Positions 26,495 to 34,654 of a stretch of DNA of 64,000 nt are shown here, piece by piece (position 1 is the first letter of the stretch; every line of letters begins with the position of its first letter). The translations under genes and the position numbers were made by a program. This DNA comes from VAZQ01 sp963785745 (lineage in GTDB: Bacteria; Pseudomonadota; Alphaproteobacteria; Rhizobiales; Xanthobacteraceae), in assembly GCA_963785745.1 (NCBI GenBank), contig CAWAWR010000026.1:100219-164218 (forward strand). Reading direction: 5' to 3'. The notes below the pieces were generated by a model. The model had not been told where the DNA came from and did not search any database. It saw only the letters and a list, made by a program, of their open reading frames with translations.

Positions 26495-27388
26495 CTAGCG
26501 CCGCTTTCCCATCCAGCCTTCGAGATAGCTGTGCGCCAGGATGCGCTCATCCTCGGTGGCCTGCGCGAACGCGCTGGAATAGGTGTCGGTGATCCACTTG
26601 TCGTCCGGGCCGCCGCCTTCCTTGGCGACGGCGTCCTTGGCGACCGTCAGCCAGAACAGTCCCATGGCAGCCTGCCGCGACACATCCTTGCCCTTGAACA
26701 GCATGGCGCCGAGCAACGCCTGAGCATTGCGCTGTCCCACGTCGGCCGCGAGCCGCAACCAGCGCGACGCCTGCACGGCGTCCTTCGGCGTGCCGGTGCC
26801 TTCGAGATACATGCGGCCGACCTGATACTGCGCTTCCGGATCGCCGAAGTAAGACGCAGCGTGACGGAACATGCCGTGCGCCACGAACGCATCCGGCCTG
26901 ACCTCGGCTTGGGGGATTCCCCTGAGGTAGAAGTGTCCGAGCGCCACGAACGCGTTGGCGACAAACCGCGCATGCGGTGTGCCGGGCGGATCGTAGGCAT
27001 GCGCCTTGGTCAGATTGCGGAAATATTCGAACGCCCGCTTCTCATCGACGCCGACGCCGTCGCCATCGGCGTAGATGCGGCCGAGCTTCCAGATCGCACC
27101 GGGCACGCCGCGCTCGGCGGCGTATTCGAGAGCCAGCAGGCCCTGGTCGACCCGCCCCTCACGCATCATCTGATTGCCGGATCGCAACGCGTCGAACGGC
27201 GTCGCCGCCGGCGGAATGGAACTCAGCGCCGGACCGGCCGGCGCGCCATGCGGAGCCGGGACTTGCGGCAACGGTGCGACGACCGGGGCTAGTTCCGGCG
27301 CGCGCGTGCCATCGAAGCTCGCCGCCGGCGAAAAGCCGAACGCCAGACCGACGAGACCCAAGCTCACGACGGCGTCATACGTCCGCAT
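26495..27388 (-). CDS. exoR: ExoR-like Sel1-repeat periplasmic protein
   Basis: The 297-residue product has a signal peptide (MRTYDAVVSLGLVGLAFGFS), a Pro-rich segment, and then Sel1-like helical repeats: QGLLALEYAAERGVPGAIWK, LGRIYADGDGVGVDEKRAFE and YQVGRMYLEGTGTPKDAVQA. The layout (FDALRSG start, GALWKLGR-type repeat, SFVANAFVALG-type middle) matches ExoR, the periplasmic repressor of the ExoS/ChvI two-component system that controls exopolysaccharide and motility in rhizobia. I used the ATG at 27388 with GAGAAG upstream; it overlaps the ilvD stop region. No exoS or chvI lies in the window, so the regulatory role is inferred from family resemblance. Confidence 0.78.
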   Translation of the reverse strand: MRTYDAVVSLGLVGLAFGFSPAASFDGTRAPELAPVVAPLPQVPAPHGAPAGPALSSIPPAATPFDALRSGNQMMREGRVDQGLLALEYAAERGVPGAIWKLGRIYADGDGVGVDEKRAFEYFRNLTKAHAYDPPGTPHARFVANAFVALGHFYLRGIPQAEVRPDAFVAHGMFRHAASYFGDPEAQYQVGRMYLEGTGTPKDAVQASRWLRLAADVGQRNAQALLGAMLFKGKDVSRQAAMGLFWLTVAKDAVAKEGGGPDDKWITDTYSSAFAQATEDERILAHSYLEGWMGKRR

Positions 27389-29099
27389 AACACGACTTCT
27401 CGGCTGCACCGCCGGGATGGGTCACCGCGCCTTCGCGCGCCGGCCCGACCTGCTGGGCGTATTTCCACAAATAACCGGATGTGAACTGGGGAGCGCGGGG
27501 CTTCCAGGACTTCGCGCGGCTCTCGAACTCGGCCTTGGTCAGATTGACCTCGAGCACGCCTTTGTTGGCGTCGATCGTGATCATGTCGCCATCGCGAACA
27601 TGCGCGATCGGTCCGCCGATGGCGGCCTCGGGGCCGACATGTCCGATGCAGAAGCCGCGCGTCGCGCCGGAGAAACGTCCGTCGGTGATGAGGGCGACCT
27701 TGCCGCCCATGCCCTGCCCGTAGAGCGCGGCGGTGGTCGCCAGCATCTCGCGCATGCCGGGGCCGCCCTTGGGGCCCTCATAGCGGATCACGAGCACATC
27801 GCCTTCCCGGTACTTACGTTTTCTGACGGCTTCGAAGCATGCTTCTTCGCCGTCGAAGCAACGCGCAGGACCGGTGAATTTCAACTCACTCATGCCGGCA
27901 ACCTTAACAATGGCACCCTCGGGCGCGAGATTGCCCTTGAGGCCCACGACACCGCCGGTGACTGACAACGGCTTGTCAGCAGGACGGATGACGTCCTGAT
28001 CCTTGTTCCACTTTACCCGTCTGAGATTGTCGGCGATGGAGCGGCCGGTCACCGTGATGCACTCGCCGTGCAGGTGACCGTGGTCGAGCAGCGTCTTCAT
28101 CAACAGCGGGACGCCGCCAGCTTCGAACATGTCTTTGGCGACATAACGGCCGCCTGGCTTCAAATCCGCGACATACGGTGTCTTTTTGAAGATTTTCGCG
28201 ACATCGAAGAGATCGAATTCAATCCCGCATTCGTGCGCGATCGCCGGTAGGTGCAGCGCAGCATTGGTCGAACCACCGGAGGCCGCGACGACCGCCGCCG
28301 CGTTTTCAAGCGCCTTGCGGGTGACGATGTCGCGCGGACGCAGGCCGATCTTGATCAAGTCCATGATCTTTTCGCCGGCGGTCATGCAGAATGCGTCGCG
28401 GATCTCGTAGGGAGCGGGCGCGCCCGCCGAGTACGGCAGTGCGAGACCGATCGCTTCCGACACCGTCGCCATTGTGTTGGCCGTGAACTGGGCGCCGCAA
28501 GCACCGGCCGACGGGCAGGCGTTCCGTTCCAGCGTGTCCAGGTCGCGGTCGGACATGTCGCCGACCGAATACTTGCCTACCGCCTCGAACACGTCCTGGA
28601 CCGTAACCGGCTGGCCCTTGAAGGTGCCCGGCAGGATCGATCCGCCATAGATGAAGATCGACGGCACGTTGAGACGGCACATCGCCATCATCATGCCCGG
28701 CAATGACTTGTCGCAGCCGGCAATGCCGACCAGCGCATCGTAGGAATGGCCGCGGATGGTGAGCTCGACGGAGTTGGCGATCACCTCGCGCGAGGGCAGC
28801 GACGACTTCATGCCCTCGTGCCCCATGGCGATGCCATCCGTCACGGTGATGGTGCAGAACTCGCGCGGGGTGCCGCCACCGGCCGCGACGCCTTTCTTCA
28901 CCGCCTGCGCCTGGCGCATCAATGCGATGTTGCAGGGTGCGGCTTCATTCCAGCAGCTCGCGACGCCGACGAACGGTTGATGGATCTGCTCGCGCGTGAG
29001 CCCCATCGCGTAATAGTAAGAACGGTGCGGCGCACGCTCGGGACCCTCGGTCACATGCCGGCTGGGCAGCTTCGCCTTCAGGTTGGTCTTCGCGTCCAT
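27375..29099 (-). CDS. ilvD: Dihydroxy-acid dehydratase
   Basis: IlvD is an Fe-S enzyme that makes the 2-keto acids for valine and isoleucine synthesis. The 574-residue protein from ATG 29099 (MDAKTNLKAKLPSRHVTEG) has the cluster ligands in VGVASCWNEAAPCN, GIAGCDKSLPGMMMAM and ACPSAGACGAQFTANTMATV. Its C-terminus has TDGRFSGATRGFCIGHVGPE. An upstream ATG at 29243 would add 48 unsupported residues. It overlaps the start of the ExoR-like gene by 14 bases and is divergent from the chemoreceptor gene. Confidence 0.96.
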   Translation of the reverse strand: MDAKTNLKAKLPSRHVTEGPERAPHRSYYYAMGLTREQIHQPFVGVASCWNEAAPCNIALMRQAQAVKKGVAAGGGTPREFCTITVTDGIAMGHEGMKSSLPSREVIANSVELTIRGHSYDALVGIAGCDKSLPGMMMAMCRLNVPSIFIYGGSILPGTFKGQPVTVQDVFEAVGKYSVGDMSDRDLDTLERNACPSAGACGAQFTANTMATVSEAIGLALPYSAGAPAPYEIRDAFCMTAGEKIMDLIKIGLRPRDIVTRKALENAAAVVAASGGSTNAALHLPAIAHECGIEFDLFDVAKIFKKTPYVADLKPGGRYVAKDMFEAGGVPLLMKTLLDHGHLHGECITVTGRSIADNLRRVKWNKDQDVIRPADKPLSVTGGVVGLKGNLAPEGAIVKVAGMSELKFTGPARCFDGEEACFEAVRKRKYREGDVLVIRYEGPKGGPGMREMLATTAALYGQGMGGKVALITDGRFSGATRGFCIGHVGPEAAIGGPIAHVRDGDMITIDANKGVLEVNLTKAEFESRAKSWKPRAPQFTSGYLWKYAQQVGPAREGAVTHPGGAAEKSCYADV

Positions 29100-29486
29100 C
29101 GATGTCGTCAGCCCCAGCGCACGCTCGCCTGCCTTCCTTCGCACCACGCAAACGGAAAGGGAGGCAATGCCTTGCGGCGTCTTCGATCTCGGAGAAGCGT
29201 ATGGCCAAATAGCGGCGCGGCCATAGCCACGGCGGGCAAGCACGGAAATGTTCTAGAGGTGTTGCTAGGACGCAACATCCGTTGCAGCTTCGCCACAACT
29301 TCGCTCAATAGCCTAAGAAAGCGTGAGCGCACAACTCCGGCGGGAAGCTTTAATCTCCCGAAAGGTTTGGCTGGCAGTCTGCGGTTTCGCAGTACCGATC
29401 GCGTGATTCCCCCCGAAAATTGCCCAGTGCGGGGCCTGTGCGACGAGACTTCGGATGTGCCGCGTCCCGTCACCTTGGATCCAAGC
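29100..29486. promoter_or_regulatory. Divergent intergenic region between ilvD and the chemoreceptor gene, with an inverted repeat
   Basis: This 387-base stretch holds no convincing gene. It must contain the promoters of both ilvD and the chemoreceptor gene. A perfect inverted repeat TGTTGC-N6-GCAACA lies at 29260-29277. Just before it, GTTC-N7-GTTG at about 29250 is one base off the alphaproteobacterial LexA box (GTTC-N7-GTTC). The repeat is a plausible operator. No clear -35/-10 pair could be fixed by eye. Confidence 0.4.
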
Positions 29487-31244
29487 ATGCTGCCGAAGCT
29501 TCTCGACCGCCTCAGACGCCGCCCGCCGGCCCCCGTCCCCCTCCCGGAAGTCCAGGCGCCGCCGATCGAACCCGACGCGGGCGCGGGGCCGCGCATCGAT
29601 GTCCTTCGCGAAACGATCGACCTGATCGAGGCCGACCTGAGCGCCATGATCCGGGGCGTCGAGGGCGCGGCCGCCGCCGTGCACGAGGGCACCAGCGCAT
29701 CGGTGAACGCGCTGGAGGCGATTCGCCAGCGTAGCGAGGCGCTGGCGCGGCAGTCGAGTGAATCCAAACGCGACGCCACCCAGCTCGCCGGCGCGACCGA
29801 GGAGCTCGCCGCCTCGTCCTCCGAAATCACCCGGCAGGTCGATCACGCCAGCGTGCTGACCAAGCAAGTCCATGGCGTTGCGAGCGCGGCCGGGCACAGC
29901 CTCGACGGCTTGAAGCAGTCGTCCGGCGAGATCGGCAACGTCGTCAATCTCATTGCGGCGATCGCCAAGCAAACCAACCTGCTGGCGCTCAACGCCAAGA
30001 TCGAAGCCGCCCGCGCCGGCGCCGCCGGACGGGGCTTTGCCGTGGTCGCGGACGAGGTCAAGGCGCTTTCGGTCGAGACACAGAAAGCGACCGACGAGAT
30101 CGCCGGTCGGATCGGCAAGCTGCAGCACGACGCCGCCGAGCTGATCGCGGCCGTGAACCAGATCATCGCCATGGTCGAAAACGTGCAGCCGGTGTTCGGC
30201 GCCGTCGCGGCGGCAGCGGTCGAGCAGAACTCCACCACCTCCGAACTCGCCCGCAACGCCGCCGTCTCGTCGCAATTCGTCACGGCCGTTGCCGACGGAG
30301 CGGTCGAGATCGAGCAGGCAGCGGCAGCCGCGAGGGGACAGAGCGATATCGTCGACCGCTCCAGCATCTCGATGGTGCAGCTCGCCTCCGAATTGAAGAC
30401 GCGCTTCACCATTTTCCTGCGCCAGACCGAGATCGGGGACCGTCGCAAGCATGACCGGTTGCCGTGCGACATCCCGATCACGCTGCATCATCCGGGCGGC
30501 ACCGCGCGCGGCCACGCCGCCGACCTGTCCGAGGGCGGCATGCTGGCAAAATTCGACAGCGTTGGGAAATTTCCGGCCGGCACCGTGCTCGAAGCCTCGA
30601 TCGACGGGATCGGCTCGGCCACCGTACGGGTGGCGAATTGCTCGAGCGAGGGCTTGCACCTGGCATTCATCCGCGTTGACGAACGCGAGCACCAGGCACT
30701 CGACGAAAAACTCGCCGCGATCCGCCGGGAGAACGGCGTCCTGATCGACCGCGCGATCAAGCTCGGCGAGCGGATATCGGCCGAGTTCGAACAACTGGTG
30801 TCGAGCGGCCGGATCACATTCGACGACTTGTTCGACAACAACTACACGCCGATCGAGGGCACCGAACCGGTGCAGTACAGCACGCGGTTTCTGCGCCTGC
30901 TGGAGCAGGTGCTGCCCACCATCCAGAATCCGGTCTACGACGCCCACCGGGACGTGACGCTGTGCACGGCCATCGACCGCAACGGCTACATCCCGGTGCA
31001 TCGTCCCACTCATTCGCAACCGCAACGGCCCGGTGAGGGCCGCTGGAACGAACGCTATTGCCGCAACCGGCGCATCTATGACGATCCGATGCGGCTCGCG
31101 GCCGCGCGCGGGACGCGGCCTTACACCATCCAGCAGTTCCGCCACGAGCGCGACGGCAAGATGCAGCTTATCCGCTCCGTCGCGGCACCGATCCGAGTCT
31201 TCGGCAAGCACTGGGGCGCGATCCGCACGACGTATCGCGTCTGA
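29487..31244 (+). CDS. Soluble methyl-accepting chemotaxis protein with PilZ domain
   Basis: The 585-residue protein has no membrane helix. An N-terminal Pro-rich segment precedes the MCP signalling domain (about 60-310), whose hairpin tip reads NLIAAIAKQTNLLALNAKIE and then GRGFAVVADEVKAL. A PilZ domain follows (about 317-420), with RRKHDR and ADLSEGG, the residues that bind cyclic-di-GMP. The C-terminal region (about 425-585) contains YCRNRRIYDDPMRLAA and ends VFGKHWGAIRTTYRV. It resembles the sensor-like C-terminus seen in other rhizobial soluble receptors. This suggests a cytoplasmic receptor joining c-di-GMP level to chemotaxis or another array. The start at 29487 is the first ATG of the conserved protein. 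A longer frame runs back to 28746 antisense to ilvD and is not real. Confidence 0.88.
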   Translation: MLPKLLDRLRRRPPAPVPLPEVQAPPIEPDAGAGPRIDVLRETIDLIEADLSAMIRGVEGAAAAVHEGTSASVNALEAIRQRSEALARQSSESKRDATQLAGATEELAASSSEITRQVDHASVLTKQVHGVASAAGHSLDGLKQSSGEIGNVVNLIAAIAKQTNLLALNAKIEAARAGAAGRGFAVVADEVKALSVETQKATDEIAGRIGKLQHDAAELIAAVNQIIAMVENVQPVFGAVAAAAVEQNSTTSELARNAAVSSQFVTAVADGAVEIEQAAAAARGQSDIVDRSSISMVQLASELKTRFTIFLRQTEIGDRRKHDRLPCDIPITLHHPGGTARGHAADLSEGGMLAKFDSVGKFPAGTVLEASIDGIGSATVRVANCSSEGLHLAFIRVDEREHQALDEKLAAIRRENGVLIDRAIKLGERISAEFEQLVSSGRITFDDLFDNNYTPIEGTEPVQYSTRFLRLLEQVLPTIQNPVYDAHRDVTLCTAIDRNGYIPVHRPTHSQPQRPGEGRWNERYCRNRRIYDDPMRLAAARGTRPYTIQQFRHERDGKMQLIRSVAAPIRVFGKHWGAIRTTYRV

Positions 31245-31259
31245 CGCTCGACGACCTCG

Positions 31260-31589
31260 TTACTGGAACATGTCCTGGCTTTGAGCCGACTTGACCTGGT
31301 TCGGGCGTTGGGCCGATTTGACGCGCGCCTGCTTCGACTTCGCCCGCTTGGCTTGCCGGACCTTTGCCCGCGAGGCATCGGTTCGAATGTTGGTGGCCGC
31401 CTTGGTGGCAGGGGCCGATGAGCCCTGTCCCGTCGTGCCCATGAGAGGCGCCGCAGCCAGACCAGCAGGCTGCGCCGACGACGAGCCCGAGCCCTGCCCG
31501 GTGGTGGATGACTGAGAGCAGGCCGCCAGCAACAAGCCGGCCAGGGCCGTAGCACACAAACCACGAAGAATGACTGTACGATTTTTCAT
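31260..31589 (-). CDS. Small basic lipoprotein, function unknown
   Basis: The 109-residue product has a clear lipoprotein signal (MKNRTVILRGLCATALAGLL then LAAC, cleavage before Cys24), a Ser/Gly/Thr-rich middle with two copies of TGQGS, and a very basic C-terminal part (AKVRQAKRAKSKQARVKSAQ). No domain is recognised. The basic tail might bind peptidoglycan, LPS or other polyanions, which is speculation. It is convergent with the chemoreceptor gene, with 15 bases between stops. Confidence 0.7.
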   Translation of the reverse strand: MKNRTVILRGLCATALAGLLLAACSQSSTTGQGSGSSSAQPAGLAAAPLMGTTGQGSSAPATKAATNIRTDASRAKVRQAKRAKSKQARVKSAQRPNQVKSAQSQDMFQ

Positions 31590-31720
31590 AAGACCTCAAC
31601 TCCAATGACAACGGCACCAACATACCGGCAAGCATTGGACGTTCGGTGAAACTCGCGGTTGCAACGCAACGTTTTCTGCTAGGGTTTGATTAAGCAACCG
31701 CCTTCGTTCTCACTCCAATC

Positions 31721-32302
31721 ATGCCGCGTCCGCTTCGCCGCTCGTTCTTTGCCCGCGACGTCCATGCCGTCGCGCGCGATCTCGTTGGCGCGACTATGCT
31801 GTTCAAGGGTGTGGGCGGTCGGATCGTCGAGGTCGAGGCCTACCACCACACCGATCCCGCGGCGCATTCCTACAACGGGCAGACAACGCGCAACGCGGTG
31901 ATGTTCGGCCCGCCGGGCTATGCCTATGTCTATCGGTCCTACGGCATCCACTGGTGCGTCAATTTCGTGTGCGAGGAGCAAGGGTCCGCCAGCGCCGTGC
32001 TGATCCGCGCCATCGAGCCGACCGACGGCATCGCGGCGATGCGCCGCCGCCGCGGACTCAAGGACGAGCGGCTCTTGTGCTCGGGGCCCGGACGGGTGTG
32101 CGAGGCGCTCGGCATCACCGGCGCGCACAACGGGCTCGCGCTCGACAAGCCGCCGTTTGCGCTGTCGTTACATCCGGATGACGTGACGATCGCGACCGGC
32201 CCGCGGATCGGAATCACCAAGGCCGTCGATCTGCCCTGGCGCTACGGACTTCAGGGATCGCGTTTCCTGAGCAAGCCGTTTCGTGCGCAGACGGCGAAAT
32301 GA
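31721..32302 (+). CDS. mpg: DNA-3-methyladenine glycosylase (AAG/Mpg family)
   Basis: This base-excision enzyme removes alkylated purines. The 193-residue protein has the catalytic Glu in IVEVEAYHHTDPAAHSYNGQ, then RNAVMFGPPGYAYVYRSYGI and HWCVNFVCE, and the C-terminal SGPGRVCEALGI. These are the standard family blocks. Length is typical of the bacterial family. It stands alone on the plus strand ahead of the secreted-protein pair. Confidence 0.95.
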   Translation: MPRPLRRSFFARDVHAVARDLVGATMLFKGVGGRIVEVEAYHHTDPAAHSYNGQTTRNAVMFGPPGYAYVYRSYGIHWCVNFVCEEQGSASAVLIRAIEPTDGIAAMRRRRGLKDERLLCSGPGRVCEALGITGAHNGLALDKPPFALSLHPDDVTIATGPRIGITKAVDLPWRYGLQGSRFLSKPFRAQTAK

Positions 32303-32376
32303 ACGTGCGGAGGTTTGGCCGCCGCTAACCGGCGTGGTACCTTGTCGCCGAAAATGTCGTTGGACGCCGGGCTATC

Positions 32377-33510
32377 ATGCGGCGAGCACTTCAGGTCCTG
32401 ACTGCCGTTGTTGCCATTGCCGCATCCGGGCATGCCGACGCGCTTGAGATCAACTGTATCGAAGCCTCCCGCTATAGGCATCTCTATCAGCTCTTTGGCG
32501 GCGACCCGAAGCAACTCGCCGCCTTTCTCGAGCTCGATCCCGCCGCGCTGCCGCAGCCGGAGTTCTGCCGCGCGATTCTGATCAGCGGCAAGGTCGAGCC
32601 CCGATCCGCTAACGATGCCGAAAAGCTCCTCACGGTCATCGAAGCCAACCAGGGATGGCTCGCGACATTGCAGCTCTCGTCCGGCGGTGGCATCGTGCAG
32701 ACCGGATATCAGCTCGGCTTCATCACGCGGCTGTTCTGGCTCAAGACTCAGACAGCGGCCCGCTTCGGCAAGAACTTGAACTACGTCCCCGACTTCTTCG
32801 TCCCACCGGCTGCGGGCGGCCCGGACACCGGCGAAGAGGAGCCTGACGCCGACCGCATCCGGAACTGGCGGAGCTATGTAACCGCTCAAAAGGGTCTGAG
32901 CCCGACGCCGCTCGGCTTTGTCGGCTGCGCATCGTCCTGCGGGCTCATCCACACCGCCGGCGTCGACCGCGCCGGTGAGGTACGCGTGCATCGCGCCCGC
33001 GTCGGCGGCGCCGGCAAAGACGAGTTCATCAATCTCAAGGCCACGATGTCGGAAACCGACAGACGCCTGCTGCGCCTCGAGCTCGAACAGATCGCGTTCT
33101 ATCGGCAGATGGACCCCGGGCCCGATTTCGTTCGCCACTACCAGGAAACGCCGGCACAGACGACCACGCCCGTCGACGTCGCGCGCTTCCCCCGCTACGT
33201 GGCGGACTATCTCACCGGCAAGTGCAAGGTGAGCGGCGACCAGCTTCAGGCACTCGACCGCCAGATCGGCAACACGATTACCGAATTGACCGCGCCGCAA
33301 TTCGGCTACTGGATCAAGACCGACAATCTGCGGCGCTCGCTGCGGCAGCTCCGCCATCTGCGCGCCGACGCCGAGCGTTGCATTGCCAGCGCGCACGAAA
33401 GGGAACGGCGCTCCCATTTCGCCAAGCTGTGCCCGGACGGCTGCGACCGCCAGAAGCTGATGGGCATGGTGAACGACAACATCCGCAGCCTGATGAAACA
33501 GATGCAATGA
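32377..33510 (+). CDS. Secreted protein resembling a ClpP/crotonase-fold serine-protease-like family, copy 1
   Basis: The 377-residue product has a signal peptide (ending HADA, about residue 22) followed by LEINCIEASRYRHLYQLFGG. A Gly-rich LSSGGGIVQTGYQLG (about 106-120) precedes CASSCGLIHTAGVDR (about 185-199) and EVRVHRARV. The CxSxC...AGxxR...VH pattern recalls periplasmic ClpP-fold proteins of the COG3904 type, in which the Ser between the two Cys would be the nucleophile. The C-terminal half is helical with Cys pairs (HFAKLCPDGCDRQ). The family call rests on motif resemblance only. It overlaps or nearly abuts a paralogue downstream and both are on one strand, so co-expression is likely. 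Confidence 0.6.
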   Translation: MRRALQVLTAVVAIAASGHADALEINCIEASRYRHLYQLFGGDPKQLAAFLELDPAALPQPEFCRAILISGKVEPRSANDAEKLLTVIEANQGWLATLQLSSGGGIVQTGYQLGFITRLFWLKTQTAARFGKNLNYVPDFFVPPAAGGPDTGEEEPDADRIRNWRSYVTAQKGLSPTPLGFVGCASSCGLIHTAGVDRAGEVRVHRARVGGAGKDEFINLKATMSETDRRLLRLELEQIAFYRQMDPGPDFVRHYQETPAQTTTPVDVARFPRYVADYLTGKCKVSGDQLQALDRQIGNTITELTAPQFGYWIKTDNLRRSLRQLRHLRADAERCIASAHERERRSHFAKLCPDGCDRQKLMGMVNDNIRSLMKQMQ

Positions 33511-33536
33511 CACCCGCATTCCAGGGAAAGGTCGCG

Positions 33537-34634
33537 ATGCTCGCCAGGTGCCTGAGATCGGCCGGGCTGGCGCTGCTGATCGTGCCAGCGCTGCTGTCAT
33601 CGACCCCCAATCCGGCGGCGGCCGCACTGGAGTTTCATTGCATCGAAGCCTCGCGCTACAAGAACCTGCTGCAGATCTTTCACGACGACCCCTCGACGTT
33701 CTTCAGCTACTTCAACATTTCCCGCCGGCCGTTGCCCTCGCCCGAGAGCTGCCGCGCGCTGCTGGTGACTGGAACAATCGCGCCCGATTCCGCCGACGCC
33801 CTGCTCGGCCGCATCATCGAAGGCCGCGGCTGGCTTGCCGCGCTCTACCTCTCGTTCTCCGGCACGAATATCGAGCAGGAGACGGCGATGGCGACGATCG
33901 TCCGCCAATTTTCGTTGAAGACCTACGAAGTGCGCGGACCGGTCTATTTCTATCAGCCCGATTTTGTCGTTCGCTGGACGCCGGCCGTCGGCAAAGGCGG
34001 CTTCCTCACGGCGGCCGCCAGCGCCGATCCGTCGCCGCTGGATAGCGAATTGGCGGCGTTCCTTCGTCGCGACCGCGCGCTCAAGCTGGACCCCAAGCGG
34101 TATGCCTGCGCAGGCGGTTGCCGCGTGGTCTGGTCGGCCGGCGCCAACCGCTTACACAACCTGCGGTCCGGACCGGCGGACGCACCGACCACGACCGACC
34201 AGACCATCGAGCGGTTGCGCAATGTCTTCGCCTATCGCCTCGATCGCGGCCGCCTGCCGGCGGCCGACGACCCGGTCCTGTCCAGGCCGTGGGACCGCAT
34301 CCCGACCACGCCGCCCGCCATCGCCGCAACGCTGCGCAAGGAATGCGATGCCGAAATGACGGTGGCGGAAGCGCTGGAATCGCGCGTCGCCGATGTCTTC
34401 ACCGAAGCCGTCGGCAAGAAGCTCACGCCGTCCGCGGTCTCGTCGCTCGCGCCGCACCTCAATGCGTTGAAACGGGCCGGCGTGCGATTGCAGCAATGCC
34501 TGGCGGCGGCGCACGAAAATCTGCGCCTCGACAACTTCCGGACCCACTGCCCGAAGACCTGCAGCCGCGCCGAACTGCTTGGGGCGTTGAGCAAGTCAGC
34601 AGCCGAGATGCTCGAGGAAGCCGGCACGCTCTGA
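33537..34634 (+). CDS. Secreted paralogue of the preceding ClpP-like protein, nucleophile apparently lost
   Basis: The 365-residue protein shares the layout of its neighbour: signal peptide (ending NPAAA), LEFHCIEASRYKNLLQIFHD, FSGTNIEQETAMATIVRQFS, and a C-terminal RTHCPKTCSRAELLG block. At the place of CASSC it has YACAGGCRVVWSAGANR, so the Ser is Gly and the following VH is absent (LHNLRSG). If the family call is right, this copy is a pseudo-enzyme. The start at 33537 has AGGGAAAGG six bases ahead. An ATG at 33507 overlaps the upstream stop as ATGA and would also be coupled. Confidence 0.6.
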   Translation: MLARCLRSAGLALLIVPALLSSTPNPAAAALEFHCIEASRYKNLLQIFHDDPSTFFSYFNISRRPLPSPESCRALLVTGTIAPDSADALLGRIIEGRGWLAALYLSFSGTNIEQETAMATIVRQFSLKTYEVRGPVYFYQPDFVVRWTPAVGKGGFLTAAASADPSPLDSELAAFLRRDRALKLDPKRYACAGGCRVVWSAGANRLHNLRSGPADAPTTTDQTIERLRNVFAYRLDRGRLPAADDPVLSRPWDRIPTTPPAIAATLRKECDAEMTVAEALESRVADVFTEAVGKKLTPSAVSSLAPHLNALKRAGVRLQQCLAAAHENLRLDNFRTHCPKTCSRAELLGALSKSAAEMLEEAGTL

Positions 34635-34654
34635 AGGCGCCGTCCGGCCCGCCG

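Noticed and set aside
28746..29486. In-frame extension of the chemoreceptor back to 28746
   Set aside because: The extension lies antisense to ilvD and through the divergent promoter gap, with no domain and no ribosome site. The conserved protein begins at 29487.
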